The translations under genes and the position numbers were made by a program. 64,000 nucleotides of DNA from Plantago major (taxonomy: Eukaryota > Streptophyta > Magnoliopsida > Lamiales > Plantaginaceae), in NCBI GenBank assembly GCA_026545765.1, contig CM048839.1:47538677-47602676 (forward strand). The letters are read 5' to 3'. The notes below the pieces were generated by a model. That model was not told the origin of the DNA. It saw only the letters and a program-made list of their open reading frames with translations, and ran no database searches. Shown one piece after another: positions 26,059 to 37,679 of this stretch. Numbering within the stretch: position 1 is the first letter of the stretch; each line of letters begins with the position of its first letter.

Positions 26059-26906
26059 GGTTGAATGCTGATACTTTCTTTTTTCTTTTTACTCGGATTA
26101 ATTGTATATGTTTGATCGGGAAAAAAAACTGAAATGAATTCACATGAGGTGTTCGACGAAGTGCATAACTTATTGGTAAAGCAGATTGTAGCATATCCTA
26201 TATAGTTGTTGATATTCAATTTCATTGTTCAAGTACTGTAACATTGAGGTTGTTGTATATTAAGTAAAATATAAACTTTATTCTTGAATAAATTAAGGAT
26301 TCATACGTCGTTTGCTTGCTTATACATAAAATCAAAAAACTTTTTCGAGGTTGAGGACTTGAGGTATTACTTTATGGTTTCTACTTGTTACATTATAAAA
26401 AAGTGAAAATGAGAGAAGTTCTTGTGGTTATACATATGTTATACGTATTTACTTAGATTCATAAATTTCATTTACTAGTACTCAAATTTTATTTAACAGA
26501 GAATGTTAAATATTCCTAATATTTCTATTGGTAAGGAGGCTTTTTCGTTTCACAACCTTTATGAAAAAATAATTATGGTTATGGAGGAGAGAAGTAATGA
26601 ATTTTCAGAAAGGAGAAACATAACTTTATTTTTCCATGGTGAAACCAAGATTTGTGTTGGAAATTTCCTAAGACTGAAAACTTAATTGAGTTAGCCTGAG
26701 TTATCTTTCAACTTATATGATATTTTGACAAAATGCTTTTTTATTTTATTTACAAATGATGTGGAAAAATGAGAACCACAAGGTCAACCATTAAATGCTA
26801 GACCCGGTGTAGCCAATAATTTTTCACTTAATTTCAGCAAGCACGTCTATCTGTTTATATTACTGTTTTATGAAGTTACACTAACATTTTACAAACTCTT
26901 AACCTT

Positions 26907-28860
26907 ATACTCCCTCCGTCTCGCGAATCTGGACCCTTATTCCTTTTATGGACGTCCCACGAATTTAGTCCCATTACAAAAATAGCAAAAAAGTACATCC
27001 ACTAACTCCCACTAGCTCAATTATCTCTCTTACACTACAACAAAAATGAGAATTAGTCACACTTATGTTGGTGTTATTTAAAGGAAATGTGGCCGAAAAA
27101 CAAATAAGTGACACTATTTCCATAGTAAGATGTAGTGACATTTTAGTTGGTACCATTTTGTATGAGTTGTCACTAAAATATTAATCAGTGATACTTTTTT
27201 GAAGTGTCACTAGATCATTTTAGTAAAATTAATATAAATCAATATTAGAAGATGAAGTGACATTATGTAAAGTGTTACTCAGTCACTATAGGCATGTCAA
27301 TAGGCTCAAACCAGTCCAACCCAAACCATTATATAGCAGCTTGGCCCAAAATCCGCAACCGGCCCATAAAATTCAGAACCGGAACCGGAAATTTAATAAC
27401 AAAACCACAAACAAACCGCTCAATAACCTAGATCCAATTAAACCCGCTTTTCTTCTTCTCTCATCTGTTCAGTACTGAGAGAGCCGCTTTTCTTCTTCTC
27501 TGTTCTGCTTTCTTCACTTTTTAGTTATATACTTGAATAAAAAAAAAAACTACATAGAACGACAGTGGGTCATCTACACAGTTTACCATGGCATGACCCA
27601 ACAAAGATTTTAAAATAAAATAAAATTAAGCCTATATACAAAAAGATAGCCCTAGTTATTTAATCTACCCCTACCTCATTTACATAGAACTCAAATTGTT
27701 GTACGTGAAGATTAAGCAGCAATCTCCCATGAGGTGCACGTGCATCCATCTTCTCAAATTCTCAGTGTTCATGCTCTTTGACACTATAGTTATTTCCCAA
27801 CACATGTACATTGATACTTTTACAAGTTTTTCTTCTCTTTTTCTCTATATATAGATGGTTAATACTTCTATGCATCACTTGCTAACTTATGTTATTGTTA
27901 CAACACTACTGTGTTATTCTAGACTAATTAATTAACACATAGCTTTTCTTTTTATGTAGGTGAAAATCATAAATTAAGTCCACCCCAGATTTAATTGACG
28001 CCATATCTTGATCAAAAGCAAGGTGCATCATTGGAGAATGGAGATAAACTGAGAAAGAGTTTAGTCCAATCTTGTACCAGTTTGCTATATAGATTAATTA
28101 ATGAGTATAGGTTGAAATATGTTATTTGTAATATAGTATCAATGTTTTTTTGTATATTAGTCTCTCCGACTATTCCAAATATTGTATAATTGAATGAATA
28201 TTGAATTTTATAAGATGGTAATAATTTAGTTAATATTGCTAATCTTTCAATTTTAATATTATTGTGAACGTAATAATTATAATAATAATAATAATAACAA
28301 CACCAATAATAATAATTTTATTTTTCGAATGTTGCATTTTAAGGTTTCATATAATCATTTGGAGTCATTTCAAAGTGACACGGTTATGGGTTTCAATGTG
28401 AGTAAATCATCATTATGAGTCATATCCAAGTGTCATGGTTCTAGAGTTACTATGACATTTGAAAATGTCATTATATTAGCATGTACCTACATTGACAAAT
28501 GTCACTGATTTTATAATATGTGTCATTTACAAATGTTTCTTGATCTCATTTTATTGACATTATTAAAGTGACACAGTACAATAAAACAGTAACACTATAG
28601 AATTAGCCACACGCCTTGAAGTGACACTTCTTATTACATGTCACTAAATTCATTTATGTCACCTATGGGATAATAATTGACATTTTCTAGTGTGACTAGA
28701 TGACAATTTTGTTGTAGTGTTACTTTTTCTATTCTTTATCATTATATACCTTATCTTTCATACATTTTCCATTCTTTATCATTTATCTCCACAACAACAA
28801 ACAACAAAAAATTGGCTTTCTTAAAAATAGTACCGAAAAGAAATGGGTCTTGAATCACCC
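26907..28860. mobile_element. MITE with CTCCCTCCGT terminus, split by a CACTA element
   Basis: The left part (26907-27032) begins TACTCCCTCCGTCTCGCGAA, a Stowaway-like end common in plants. The right part (28720 to about 28860) continues with TACATTTTCCATTC-like sequence and an inverted TGGGTCTTGAATC near 28845. The outermost right end is obscured by a C run (28858-28873). Confidence 0.5.
27033..28719. mobile_element. Non-autonomous CACTA (CMC/EnSpm) element
   Basis: It starts CACTACAACAAAAATGAGAA and ends with the inverse of CACTACAACAAAATTGTCAT. TTA lies on both sides (27030-27032, 28720-28722), the 3-bp duplication of CACTA elements. Subterminal regions carry many AGTGACA / TGTCACT words in both orientations, which are typical transposase-binding repeats. 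No transposase frame is present. Confidence 0.92.
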
Positions 28861-28873
28861 CCCCCCCCCCCCC

Positions 28874-30540
28874 GCATTGGGGTTGCCGAAATCATGAGGG
28901 TGGATGGCTTTGAGTCTCTTATCCTAGCTAGTATAGTCCAATTAGGTTGCTTTGGCCCAAATAACTCAATCCAATACTAACTAGAACTCTTGGATACTTC
29001 CAGAATATTCCTTATTCCAGAATACATAAAATTACATAAACCACCCTTGCTTGATGGCCACTTGGAAAATTAGTTTCCACGGTTTGAACAATTAATTACA
29101 CCTACGTCCAAACTCGAAACATCAATTACATCCTGACTTTTCTCCCTTCATTTTTTTTGCAATAGTATATTTTGCATCTCTTGTTCACAAAAAGTTTGCT
29201 CATCAATAATCGACAAATTCATTTACTTGCCTACACTGAATCTAACAGTGTATAAATAATTAAGTGATCTAGTTTTCTTGAGATATCCACACCGAAATTG
29301 TTTTTTTTTACCTTCAACATGGATATTTTAAGTGGTTCACAACGCGAGTATTTTAGTTTGATCTAACTCTTCTGTGGCAAACATGGATCGCATCGACCGT
29401 TGTCGACTTGCTTTTGTTTTTTATTATGGTTCTTCATAAACAAACTTGCACACATTACAATTACCTACAACGTAAACTCATAAGGCATGGATAATGCCAG
29501 ATAATTTGTTTCATATAATGAAACATCACACAAAGTCATCATAGTGGCACATTACACATCTCACGAAAATTGACCTATGTAACTAAAGTATCATGCATTA
29601 AATCATATCACCTTAAATTAATACCATGGACTTCCAGGCGTAATCATGCCCAGATTCACCATCACCGAAAGTAAAGATAGATCCAACTAATTATAACAAT
29701 TTTCATTTATCAAATCTTTTTTTATTACTACTTGAATGAATTGCTCCCATTTTATTTCCCTACAGGCACTAGTTGGTCCTCTCAAAATTTCTTATATGAG
29801 AGGTGTGCAAGTGTCCTTTTAAATTTTGGTGAAGCATGAAATATAAGTAATATAGTATGTTATGGAAGGATAAATAAAGGAACATTTAATACTGGTTTTA
29901 ATGAAGTTGGACTACATAATGAGATTTGGGAAAAAAAGGATCACAACTAGATTAGAATTAACTTCTGGCGAGTTGTGCTCAAGTCATGTTATTTAGTCCC
30001 ATAGCGTTTAACAATGTGTTAATTCTTACAAATGCATTAATGTCAAATAGTAGCATCTTTTTAACAAGTTAATCATACTCAACATGAAAGGGAACACCAA
30101 ATAACCCCTGAAAACGTGACTCTTATCTTGTATTCCACATGGGTTTAATACAAACATATTCACAAGTTTGGCTACACTCCCTTAACAGAAATGAATCAGC
30201 CACACCCCATTTGTAAACTCTCTTAGATGATACCATACAACTCATGAAAAATAAATGAGAAGTACATGTGCAATTTGTGTACATGGAAGCTAACAAGGTC
30301 AGCTCCAAGAGGAACCAAGCCAACAAATTTTTGGAATCTCTAAGTCAAACATACTACTTGTCATTTTGTGTGATTTTTTGTCCACCTCTACATATAGCTC
30401 TTTTAAATTTGGACGGTTGTATTAGTACTCGTGTTGTGCCTTAAATTAAATTAGCCAATAATGATTATATACTTAAAAACCCTAAATTGCTGAGAAGTAA
30501 CTGAGAATGTTGTTTCCATATTCAACTAAAGGTACATAGC
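28874..30540. other. Intergenic stretch, nothing recognised
   Basis: AT-rich DNA with short frames only. I see no protein motif, no paired termini and no RNA gene. Confidence 0.5.
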
Positions 30541-31300
30541 TAATATTTATACAAGTGTGAAAATACCTCTAGAACATGTATAGAAGCTATTTATACCAGA
30601 TAATGCTTGATCTAATGACAAACCTAAGAAATACTCATTGTACATTTATTTATATCACTACATTTAAATGAACATGAGTTGATGATCATATGATGTGAGA
30701 ATATGGCCTCATTACAAGCCTTGCTAAAAAATACTAAATGGGATAAAGACTAGTCAAGGGAAAAATAGTGCAGTGTGTATCCAACACCCATGGTTGAAGC
30801 ATCACTTTACATTTTCGAACCACTACGTTCCAATCTTCTAAGATGATGATGCTTAAAGTGATTTGGTGACCAAATATGTGAATATTTGCACTTGCATGTA
30901 ATTTTCTTCTTGTAGATCATGAACGAGGAACATTTTTGTCAATATATATATTTATCTTCATGTGGAATATTTTTTCAGACACTTGAAGATTTTTTTTTTT
31001 CAAATCCAAATGATGACAATATGTGTGACCATCATGTTGCCTCATTGAAAACTATGGTATGAAAAATCAAAAGGGATAAAAACCTAGTCGAAGAAAAATG
31101 AGTGCAGTATTTGCCCATCTAATGCGCAAAAACACTTATTACCTTTTACAATTGCTATCTCCCTTTACTTGTCAAGGAAAATTCGTTTACCTAATTCGGG
31201 AGGTTAAGTTAGATATATTAGTTACCAACTTTTCAAATGATGATGGTGGAAGTATATTTATACAAGTGTGAAAATATCTCTATAAGTTAGAAGCTATCTG
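30541..31300. repeat. Diverged tandem repeat
   Basis: ATTTATACAAGTGTGAAAAT occurs at about 30544 and 31257. A second shared block (CCTCATT ... GGGATAAA..CTAGTC.A.G.AAAAAT.GTGCAGT) occurs at about 30706 and 31040. The spacing differs (about 713 and 335 bp), so the repeat is composite or rearranged. Confidence 0.6.
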
Positions 31301-31617
31301 ACTATATTTAAAAGAGTATTTAACGAAAATATATAAATTCTCAATATTAATCAGTACCACTCTTCAACCAGATTGGTTAATAATGCACGTAAGTTTAATG
31401 ATATTAGGCCATGTAACTCTTTTGTATAGATCCTCATTCTCCGTATCACTTCTAATCGTTATAGTTAGACGAGACCTTTATTTACTAAAGAAATTATTTA
31501 TACCAATTGGATGGGTAGGATTACATCGGTAATGATTCATCTAATAACAAATCAAACTAGATGCATGCACAACTATCAATTGATTTTTCCCATCGAGTAA
31601 TTGATTATTTTCATGAA

Positions 31618-31728
31618 AGAAGCTTATAATGCATTGGAAGAGACAAATGGTGCAAGAACATTGAGAAAATGGAGTTGGATTTGGCGTCTTAAATGTCCAG
31701 CAACACTTCATTTGGCTATGTCAACATG
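31618..31728 (+). pseudogene. LINE ORF2 relic, piece 1 (start of zf-RVT domain)
   Basis: The + frame reads KEAYNALEETN ... WSWIWRLKCPATLH, the beginning of the zinc-binding reverse-transcriptase C-terminal domain (zf-RVT) of plant LINEs, where W.W.W.LKCP is diagnostic. The frame is lost just after, around CATTTGGCTATG. The piece ends in ATGTCAACATG, the target duplication of the next element. The continuation is at 49201. Confidence 0.7.
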
Positions 31729-32619
31729 GGGTCTTCTATCGTCAGTCGAGGCGTCGCTCTGACTAATGTCAGTCACTTATTTTAAACCATCTGATCTTGA
31801 ATCTGACGGTCAACACTGTTTAATCTGCTACATGTTGTACCAAGTGTTGCCATTTGATGTTGTTATTGTTGCTCTAGGTGTCGCACAAGTATTGCTCTTA
31901 TCGTTCACTATCGTTCCAAAATTAATATTAAATTTATTTATGTTTTAAATACTAGAAAACTAATAATAATACACGAAACAAATTAACTAAATTAACAATC
32001 TCATCTCTTTTGATTAAACAAATTAATTAAACACGTAAAATCGACCAGTGAACTATGATTAAGTAATCTTACAGTTAAATTTGTGGATTCTATGAAAAAA
32101 GAAGTGAGAATAAGTAGAACTACAATCACACCAATTGGGTTATGTTCTTAGTTAAATAAACAAAGTCTCGAACCTCGGACATCCACTAATGGTGACGGCC
32201 TTTAGAACTTCACGAGGGTCTTATCGAACTGATCCGCTAAGATTGATTACGGCTGGGGTAAAGGCGTTGAAGGAGTAGAAAGGAAAATGGGCGTCCTTCA
32301 ATCACATTTCAGATCTCAAATGGGTTTCTTTGAATCGAGCATCATGCATTGTTTTATGAACATGAATTCCATTTTTTCAAGTGTTGGTGTTAAGAACGGA
32401 AGTTTAGAACCTAGATTTGATTTAGGAACGTTAAAATCGTGTTTGGAAATCTTCATTGGTGTTACAGGGACCGAACTAAGGTGTTATAAAATTCAAAGGA
32501 CTGTGTTTTGGGAATTAGGGTGACACCAAGGACCATTCATACAATATACTAATGTTTATTATTTCCAAACGAAACAGAATAGTATATAATACACAAGAAG
32601 ATTAAACAAAACACGACAA

Positions 32620-32690
32620 GGCGTCAGTCCATCCCAATTGGTAAGCATAATACCAATGTGACCCAAGTTCGATCCCTTTTAAGTTTTAAT
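32620..32690 (+). repeat. Possible tRNA-related SINE fragment
   Basis: CCCAATTGGTAAG followed about 30 bp later by AAGTTCGATCCC resembles pol III A and B boxes. There is no A-rich tail or target duplication, so this is only a candidate. Confidence 0.3.
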
Positions 32691-32904
32691 TGCAAATTCT
32701 TTGTTCATTTTGCTTTTAGGACTTTTATATTTTGGTTTTTTTTATGAGCAACTAACAACTTAAATTAATAAACTAGAAAGGTTTGCTACATCCTTTACCG
32801 GCATTTTCACAATACGCGGTGTAGACTTTATATTTTGGTTTATTCAACAATTTGGTCAAAATTACTTTTTCGCTTTGATTAATTAATTTAAATTTAACCT
32901 TTGG

Positions 32905-33540
32905 ATGTATAAACAAATCCGACCTCTACAAAGACTGAACTAGGAAGACCTTGACCGATTTAGGAAGACAAACACTGACCCAAGACCGACCTCCAATGTT
33001 CACCATGGAGGACCGACCTCTTGCCCTTTCGAAGATCATGATGAAGACCAAGATTTGAGGATCTATTTCGGATGCCTCGTAAAACCGACCTCATATGTCT
33101 TAATAGTTAATATATGTAAGTTCGACCTCCTCACCAAGAGCGACGTCTAAAGCGTAACAAGGAACTATGCCTCAAGGAGAACAAATCGACCTCATGGGCC
33201 CGACCCTTCTCTGACTTCCTACCAACATTGGCCTACACTCATTACAAGAAAGATACTTTGCGTGACCTAAATACGCCACCACACTCCGGCACCACGTGTC
33301 GTGATCTGACAGGGCTGACCAACTTGTAATATTTCACGTGTCCCCTAGACCCCTGCTTATAAATAGGAGAGCGTTTACTCCTCATTAAAGTAATTGACCA
33401 ACTTGTAATATTTCACTCTCTAAAGTCTTACGGACCGAGCTCCCACTCGAACATCGGACTAGACTATTGAAATGGGTACAACCCCTTACCTCATCTTTGC
33501 AGGTTGACTTTGCTCAAGATCAAATGTAATTATTGACCCT
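32905..33540 (+). repeat. Fossil LTR-like fragment with TATA box
   Basis: The stretch has many CCGACCTC words, a TTATAAATAGG box at about 33357, and a 21-bp direct repeat (GACCAACTTGTAATATTTCA plus one base) at 33317 and 33396 on either side of the box. This looks like an old gypsy-type LTR fragment. I did not find paired ends, and no coding part is attached. Confidence 0.4.
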
Positions 33541-34927
33541 AGCTAAACTCTAGAGTACTTATTCCTAGGCTAAATTATTTAACCTTTTTATAAAACATCA
33601 AACCTAATTGATATTTCTCCAAATATGAACAGAATCCAATTTAATTAATTTGCCTTATAAAAAGTATAACAATTAATTAAGAAATCTAATTGAAGTTTGT
33701 TATTCCTATGAAAAAATTACTCAATTAGTTGGAGAATAAATATGTTTAACTTTTAAGTTATTTTTGATGTCGTCTTTGACAACAAATTATTAGGAAGACT
33801 TATCCCTAAAAAAATTTAAAAAATTATAAACAAAGTTCACGAAGTATACTTTCATAAAAGAATTTTACAAAATGTTTTTTCAATATAATATAAAAGAGTA
33901 ATTTGTGGTAATTCCTATAAAAGAGTAATTTGTGGTCATAGTGGAATTACTTAAAATCCAATAGGACATGATCAAAACTAATTTTTCTACCGGTTGATTG
34001 TGTAAGATCAATAATGATTTGTAGGTTGGTATAATAAACTTATTGTACACAAAAACTCTATAAATCACACATCAAGTTGATTGTTATACCAATTAATGTT
34101 ACAGTGAAAAATATTTGTAATTTGGTTGATAGATGATTCTATGTGATATAAATAAATAATTAAGTTAAATCATATTTATTGGACTTAATTAATTATTCTA
34201 CTTATATATAGAAATTAAATTAAAAAATTGAATTTGATTACTATTTGAAAGAAATTTTAATTAGATTAAATTGGACTAAATTAATTAAAGAAAAAAAATT
34301 GGAAAGAAAATCTAAATGTGTAATGCCAAAAAGCAAAACATGTGATCAAGTAACGAGTATCAATGGTCCTAGGCTGGACCTCTCTTATTCCAAGTTTGTT
34401 ATTGTAAATTGCATCTCCGGTCCTAGGGCCACCCTAATTCTAAATAGTAGTCCTTTGCGTTTCCAAAAACCTCAAATCGGTCCTTGTATCTCGAATAAGT
34501 TTTTGGAAAATGATTTTACTGTTCCTAAATCAAATATAGGGTTCTAAACTTCTGCTCTTAATATCACCACTTGTAAAGAACGACTCTAAATTCATTAATC
34601 ATATCCAGGATGCTCGATTCAAACAAACCCATACGCGATTGAATAGTGCCCAATCTCCTTTCGACTGCTTTAATACCTTACACCTCCGCCGTATGTCGGA
34701 ATCAATTTTAACTGAGTAGACATGGGAAGAGTTTCGTGAATCTCAGCGACCGCCATTAACGGCCGGTGAGCTTTGAGATATTCTCGATCTTGCATGTAAC
34801 TTCATACATGGATACGACTTAGAGGTCACGATTATCGATCAGAGGGATAATATTCCGGCAAGCCGACGTTGTAGCAGTGGACGGGAGGCGGTGGTCGTCG
34901 GAAGGTACAAATCTATTGCACATGAAT
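33541..34927. other. Interior of the MULE-like element, nothing recognised
   Basis: AT-rich until about 34320, then of more balanced composition. No conserved protein motif, paired termini or RNA gene was seen. Confidence 0.45.
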
Positions 34928-34932
34928 AGAAG

Positions 34933-35836
34933 TGTTGATATGGAAATGTGTCCAATCCGTTAAGGGCGCCATAGAGCGTGTCCTAGAGCGCATCAAGGCT
35001 AAGATAGCCATTCAAAGCTAGTCCGACCTTCGAGTGGTCCGTCCTAAAGGAAACCATCTCAGTCAGTACTCACAAGTCAAGAGTATATTTCGATTAGTCC
35101 GACCAAGCTAGATGGATGACTTCCGAAACGACAAAAGTTACCTCCCCTCCTCCTCAGACCACCGTCCCCCTAAGATGCTATCTGGACCGGACGAGAGAAT
35201 CTCGACGCCAAAGATAAGATAAGAAGACCAAACGTATTCGATGTAACCATCGAGATGCTTCCGTGGAACTCTAAGGTCCGGACACCTCGAGTTACCCAAG
35301 GTAGTCATCCAATCATGCGGATCTGTCGATGGACTTACACGGACCCAACGTCTTGAATAAGATTTCGGAGGAAAGGACCAAACTACCCTACCAGCCCATT
35401 AATTAGTATTGGATTACTATTCACTAATGGGCCATGAGCCAAAGGTAGCATTGGTGTCCAAATCTGAGGCATACACTTGGCATCATCTTATGAGCTACTT
35501 TATAAGTATATGATAACTATAAATATAATACAAGGTCCAATACCTGGAGGTAAGTGAAATCCCCTAGGAAATTGTGTTGTCTCCTAAGTCCTAAACATCC
35601 TTGATTTCATTACCTTTCCCACTACTATTGCATTGAGAGCTTTCATCTCTCCTTTGAGTAAAGCCTCCTTCCGGATTGACTTAGGCAATCCGGGTAACCC
35701 ATTCTAACCCCCCCACTTAGTCCTTTCAGGTACTCTTGCTCGGACAAGCCTTCTCTCGGACTTCAAGTTGGAGGCGGATCTTAGATTAGGTTACTTGTAG
35801 TAGTAGTGTTGGTGTTTTAGGTTTTATCCCTCAACA
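34933..35836 (+). repeat. 5' LTR of the Tat element
   Basis: 904 bp, starts TGTTGATATGG and ends CCCTCAACA. A CTATAAATA box lies at about 35517, so transcription would start in the downstream third. Confidence 0.93.
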
Positions 35837-35858
35837 TTTTGGCGCCGTCTGTGGGAAA
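35837..35858 (+). other. Primer-binding site of the Tat element
   Basis: TTTTGGCGCCGTCTGTGGG follows the 5' LTR directly. TGGCGCC is the start of the tRNA-complementary site common in plant Tat/Athila elements (tRNA-Asp/Asn type). Confidence 0.75.
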
Positions 35859-35891
35859 CTTTACAAAAAGATCTGTGTTTGTGTTGTGCTG

Positions 35892-37450
35892 ATGGCTAGA
35901 ACGAGACGAACAGCTCGGACTAGTGCTGCAGGTGTGGGAACACCACGCCCACGAGGACGTCCGCCCACCCGGGGACGAAGGGCCGCTGTGGCTGGAAGGA
36001 ACGCTGGGAGGAGATATCCGAGCGACGGGCGAACCGCCAGCCCATCCTCGGATGAGGGAAGAGACGCCCCGCTTAGAGGAGGCCAAAGCGTCCCTGTGAA
36101 TATCGTGCCTACGGACCATGGAGAAGGGGTAGCACGAGCTTCTCCGGCAGAAGCTCAAGGCCCTACCACAGGTCAACAGTTTACGATGCCCGATGGTCGC
36201 GTTGTCCGCACAAGCGACCTCGGATTAAGCGAAACTCAGTTTGATAGGTTGCTCACGATTATCCAAGGATGCCTAGGGTCTAACAATGCCCACCCTCAGC
36301 AAGCCACTCCGCCAGTGGTTACTCCGGTTCAAGCGGAGCCCGCCTTGTCAAGAAACAGACAGCGTCCGATCCAACAGAGGTTGGGAGATCAGCTGCCCCA
36401 TGAGGATTTGCGAAACCTTCTAGACCGACGGGCCTCTGCTTCGCAAGTTCGGGGTGAGGGAAGCCCGAATGGGAGGAGAGAGTACCAAGAAGGAGGTAAC
36501 AGGCATCCAGGAGGTCCTCGACAAGCCCCCATGAGGGACAGAGATCATGTAGCAGAGACCATTCCAGTTGTCTGGCCAGATGAATTCCCCGCGGATGTCG
36601 CAGTCCATCCACGGACAGGAGAGGTCATGACAGCGGACGAAATCTACGCCCAACAAAAAGCTTTAGAAACCCAAATTCTGAACCTCGGATGCCTGGTAAA
36701 AGACCACGAGCAGATCACTACAAGTGCACCAAACCCTCTGTGTGATGATATCATGAGGGAAAAGGAAAGAAATAGGAACTCGGACCAAGTGATTCCGAAC
36801 TTGGAATACTACTACGGGGATACTTGTCCCGTGGGTCACCTGACAAGGTACAACTGCAAGATGGATTCCAAATTTGGTGACAATACTAAAGCCCTTACGT
36901 TCTCATCCACCCTCTTGACGGCTATGGATTGGTACAACGCTTTGCCAAACAAGTCGATAAGGTCGATGCAGATCTATCTTCTAAGTTCTTAGACGGTTCA
37001 AAAATCAAAAGAAGAAAACGCATCAGAGAGCACTGTCAAGTCATCCAAAGGGAACAGAAGATCTTGAACTTTCCTAGATCGCTTAATACGGAAGTACTCG
37101 AGTTGAGCCCCATAGTATTAAAGAACGGGTCCACACCAGACGCTAATACTTACAACTCCGAGCATGGAGGAAGCTCTAGTCGGAAGTGAGGAGCGAAAAG
37201 CACTTGGATGACATCTGTGAGGAGGTGATGTACGGAGAAGAATACAAGGAACGTATCACCGAAAGCGAGGATCGAAGAAGGGAAAGGGACCGCAAAGACA
37301 AGAGCAACGCCAGGGGAAGTTTGACCCGAAGAAAGATCACAGAGACAAGGGCATTTACAGGGAGAGGAGTCCGCCCAGGAGATTCGCGGACTACACGCGC
37401 CTCAATAAGCCGAGATCCGACATCTTGGCCACTATTGTTGAGAAAAGTTG
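35892..37450 (+). pseudogene. gag region of the Tat element (fossil)
   Basis: It opens with a basic, proline- and arginine-rich stretch (MARTRRTARTSAAGVGTPRP), followed by a segment with NLEYYYGDTCPVGHLTRYNC and AMDWYNALP, typical of plant gypsy gag. It is broken. Confidence 0.75.
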
Positions 37451-37679
37451 GACATCCAATGGCCAAAGCCATCCCATAATCGGAGAAATGTAAAATGTGA
37501 AGGATCTGCAAATTTCACAAGAGCAGAGGCATGAGATCGACGATCGTATCCGATTAAAAACAGAGGTCGAACACCGGTGAGAGAAGGCAAGTTGAAGGAG
37601 CACATATATGGACGAGCCTCCAGCACGATAGAACGGAGCGGAGGAGGAGGATAACGCCGACCCACCACCTCGCCCACTA

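Larger units (their letters stand above)
23602..26836. mobile_element. TIR DNA element (MULE-like?) split by a solo LTR
   Basis: The left end (GAAAAATTATTGGCTAGACC, then GGTCTAGCATTTAATGG and CCTTGTGGTTCTCATTTTTC) is found inverted at about 26740-26836, giving inverted repeats of roughly 90 bp. Flanks ACTTACTTTGAG and ACTTAATTTCAG form an imperfect 12-bp direct repeat. Without the solo LTR inside it, the element is about 1.2 kb with no coding capacity. Confidence 0.6.
22378..26906 (+). mobile_element. Fossil Copia-like (SIRE-type) LTR, interrupted by younger insertions
   Basis: A relic LTR appears to start near 22378 (TGTTAG) and run to about 23603. It shares, in the same order, a TATAAATA box region, GAACAAGTCTTG-like words and ATTCAAGTCCTGAGAAAGGG ... 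GGATTACGCCAC..TTCAGATACCA with the better preserved solo LTR at 24054-26058. It then seems to continue after 26836 beyond a TIR element. It is an old fragment with no coding part seen, and its family is inferred from LTR layout only. Confidence 0.5.

Noticed and set aside
27033-28719. Repeated GTGACA / TGTCAC words as a possible CRISPR-like or regulatory array
   Set aside because: Spacing is irregular, both orientations are mixed and CACTA termini with a TTA duplication enclose them. They are subterminal transposon repeats.
32287-32523. 78-aa open frame within the MULE-like element
   Set aside because: No recognisable domain, ordinary length for chance in this sequence, and no splice partners.
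36319-36656. Minus-strand open frames across the gag region
   Set aside because: They mirror the GC-rich sense frame of the Tat element, show no protein motif and are shadows.
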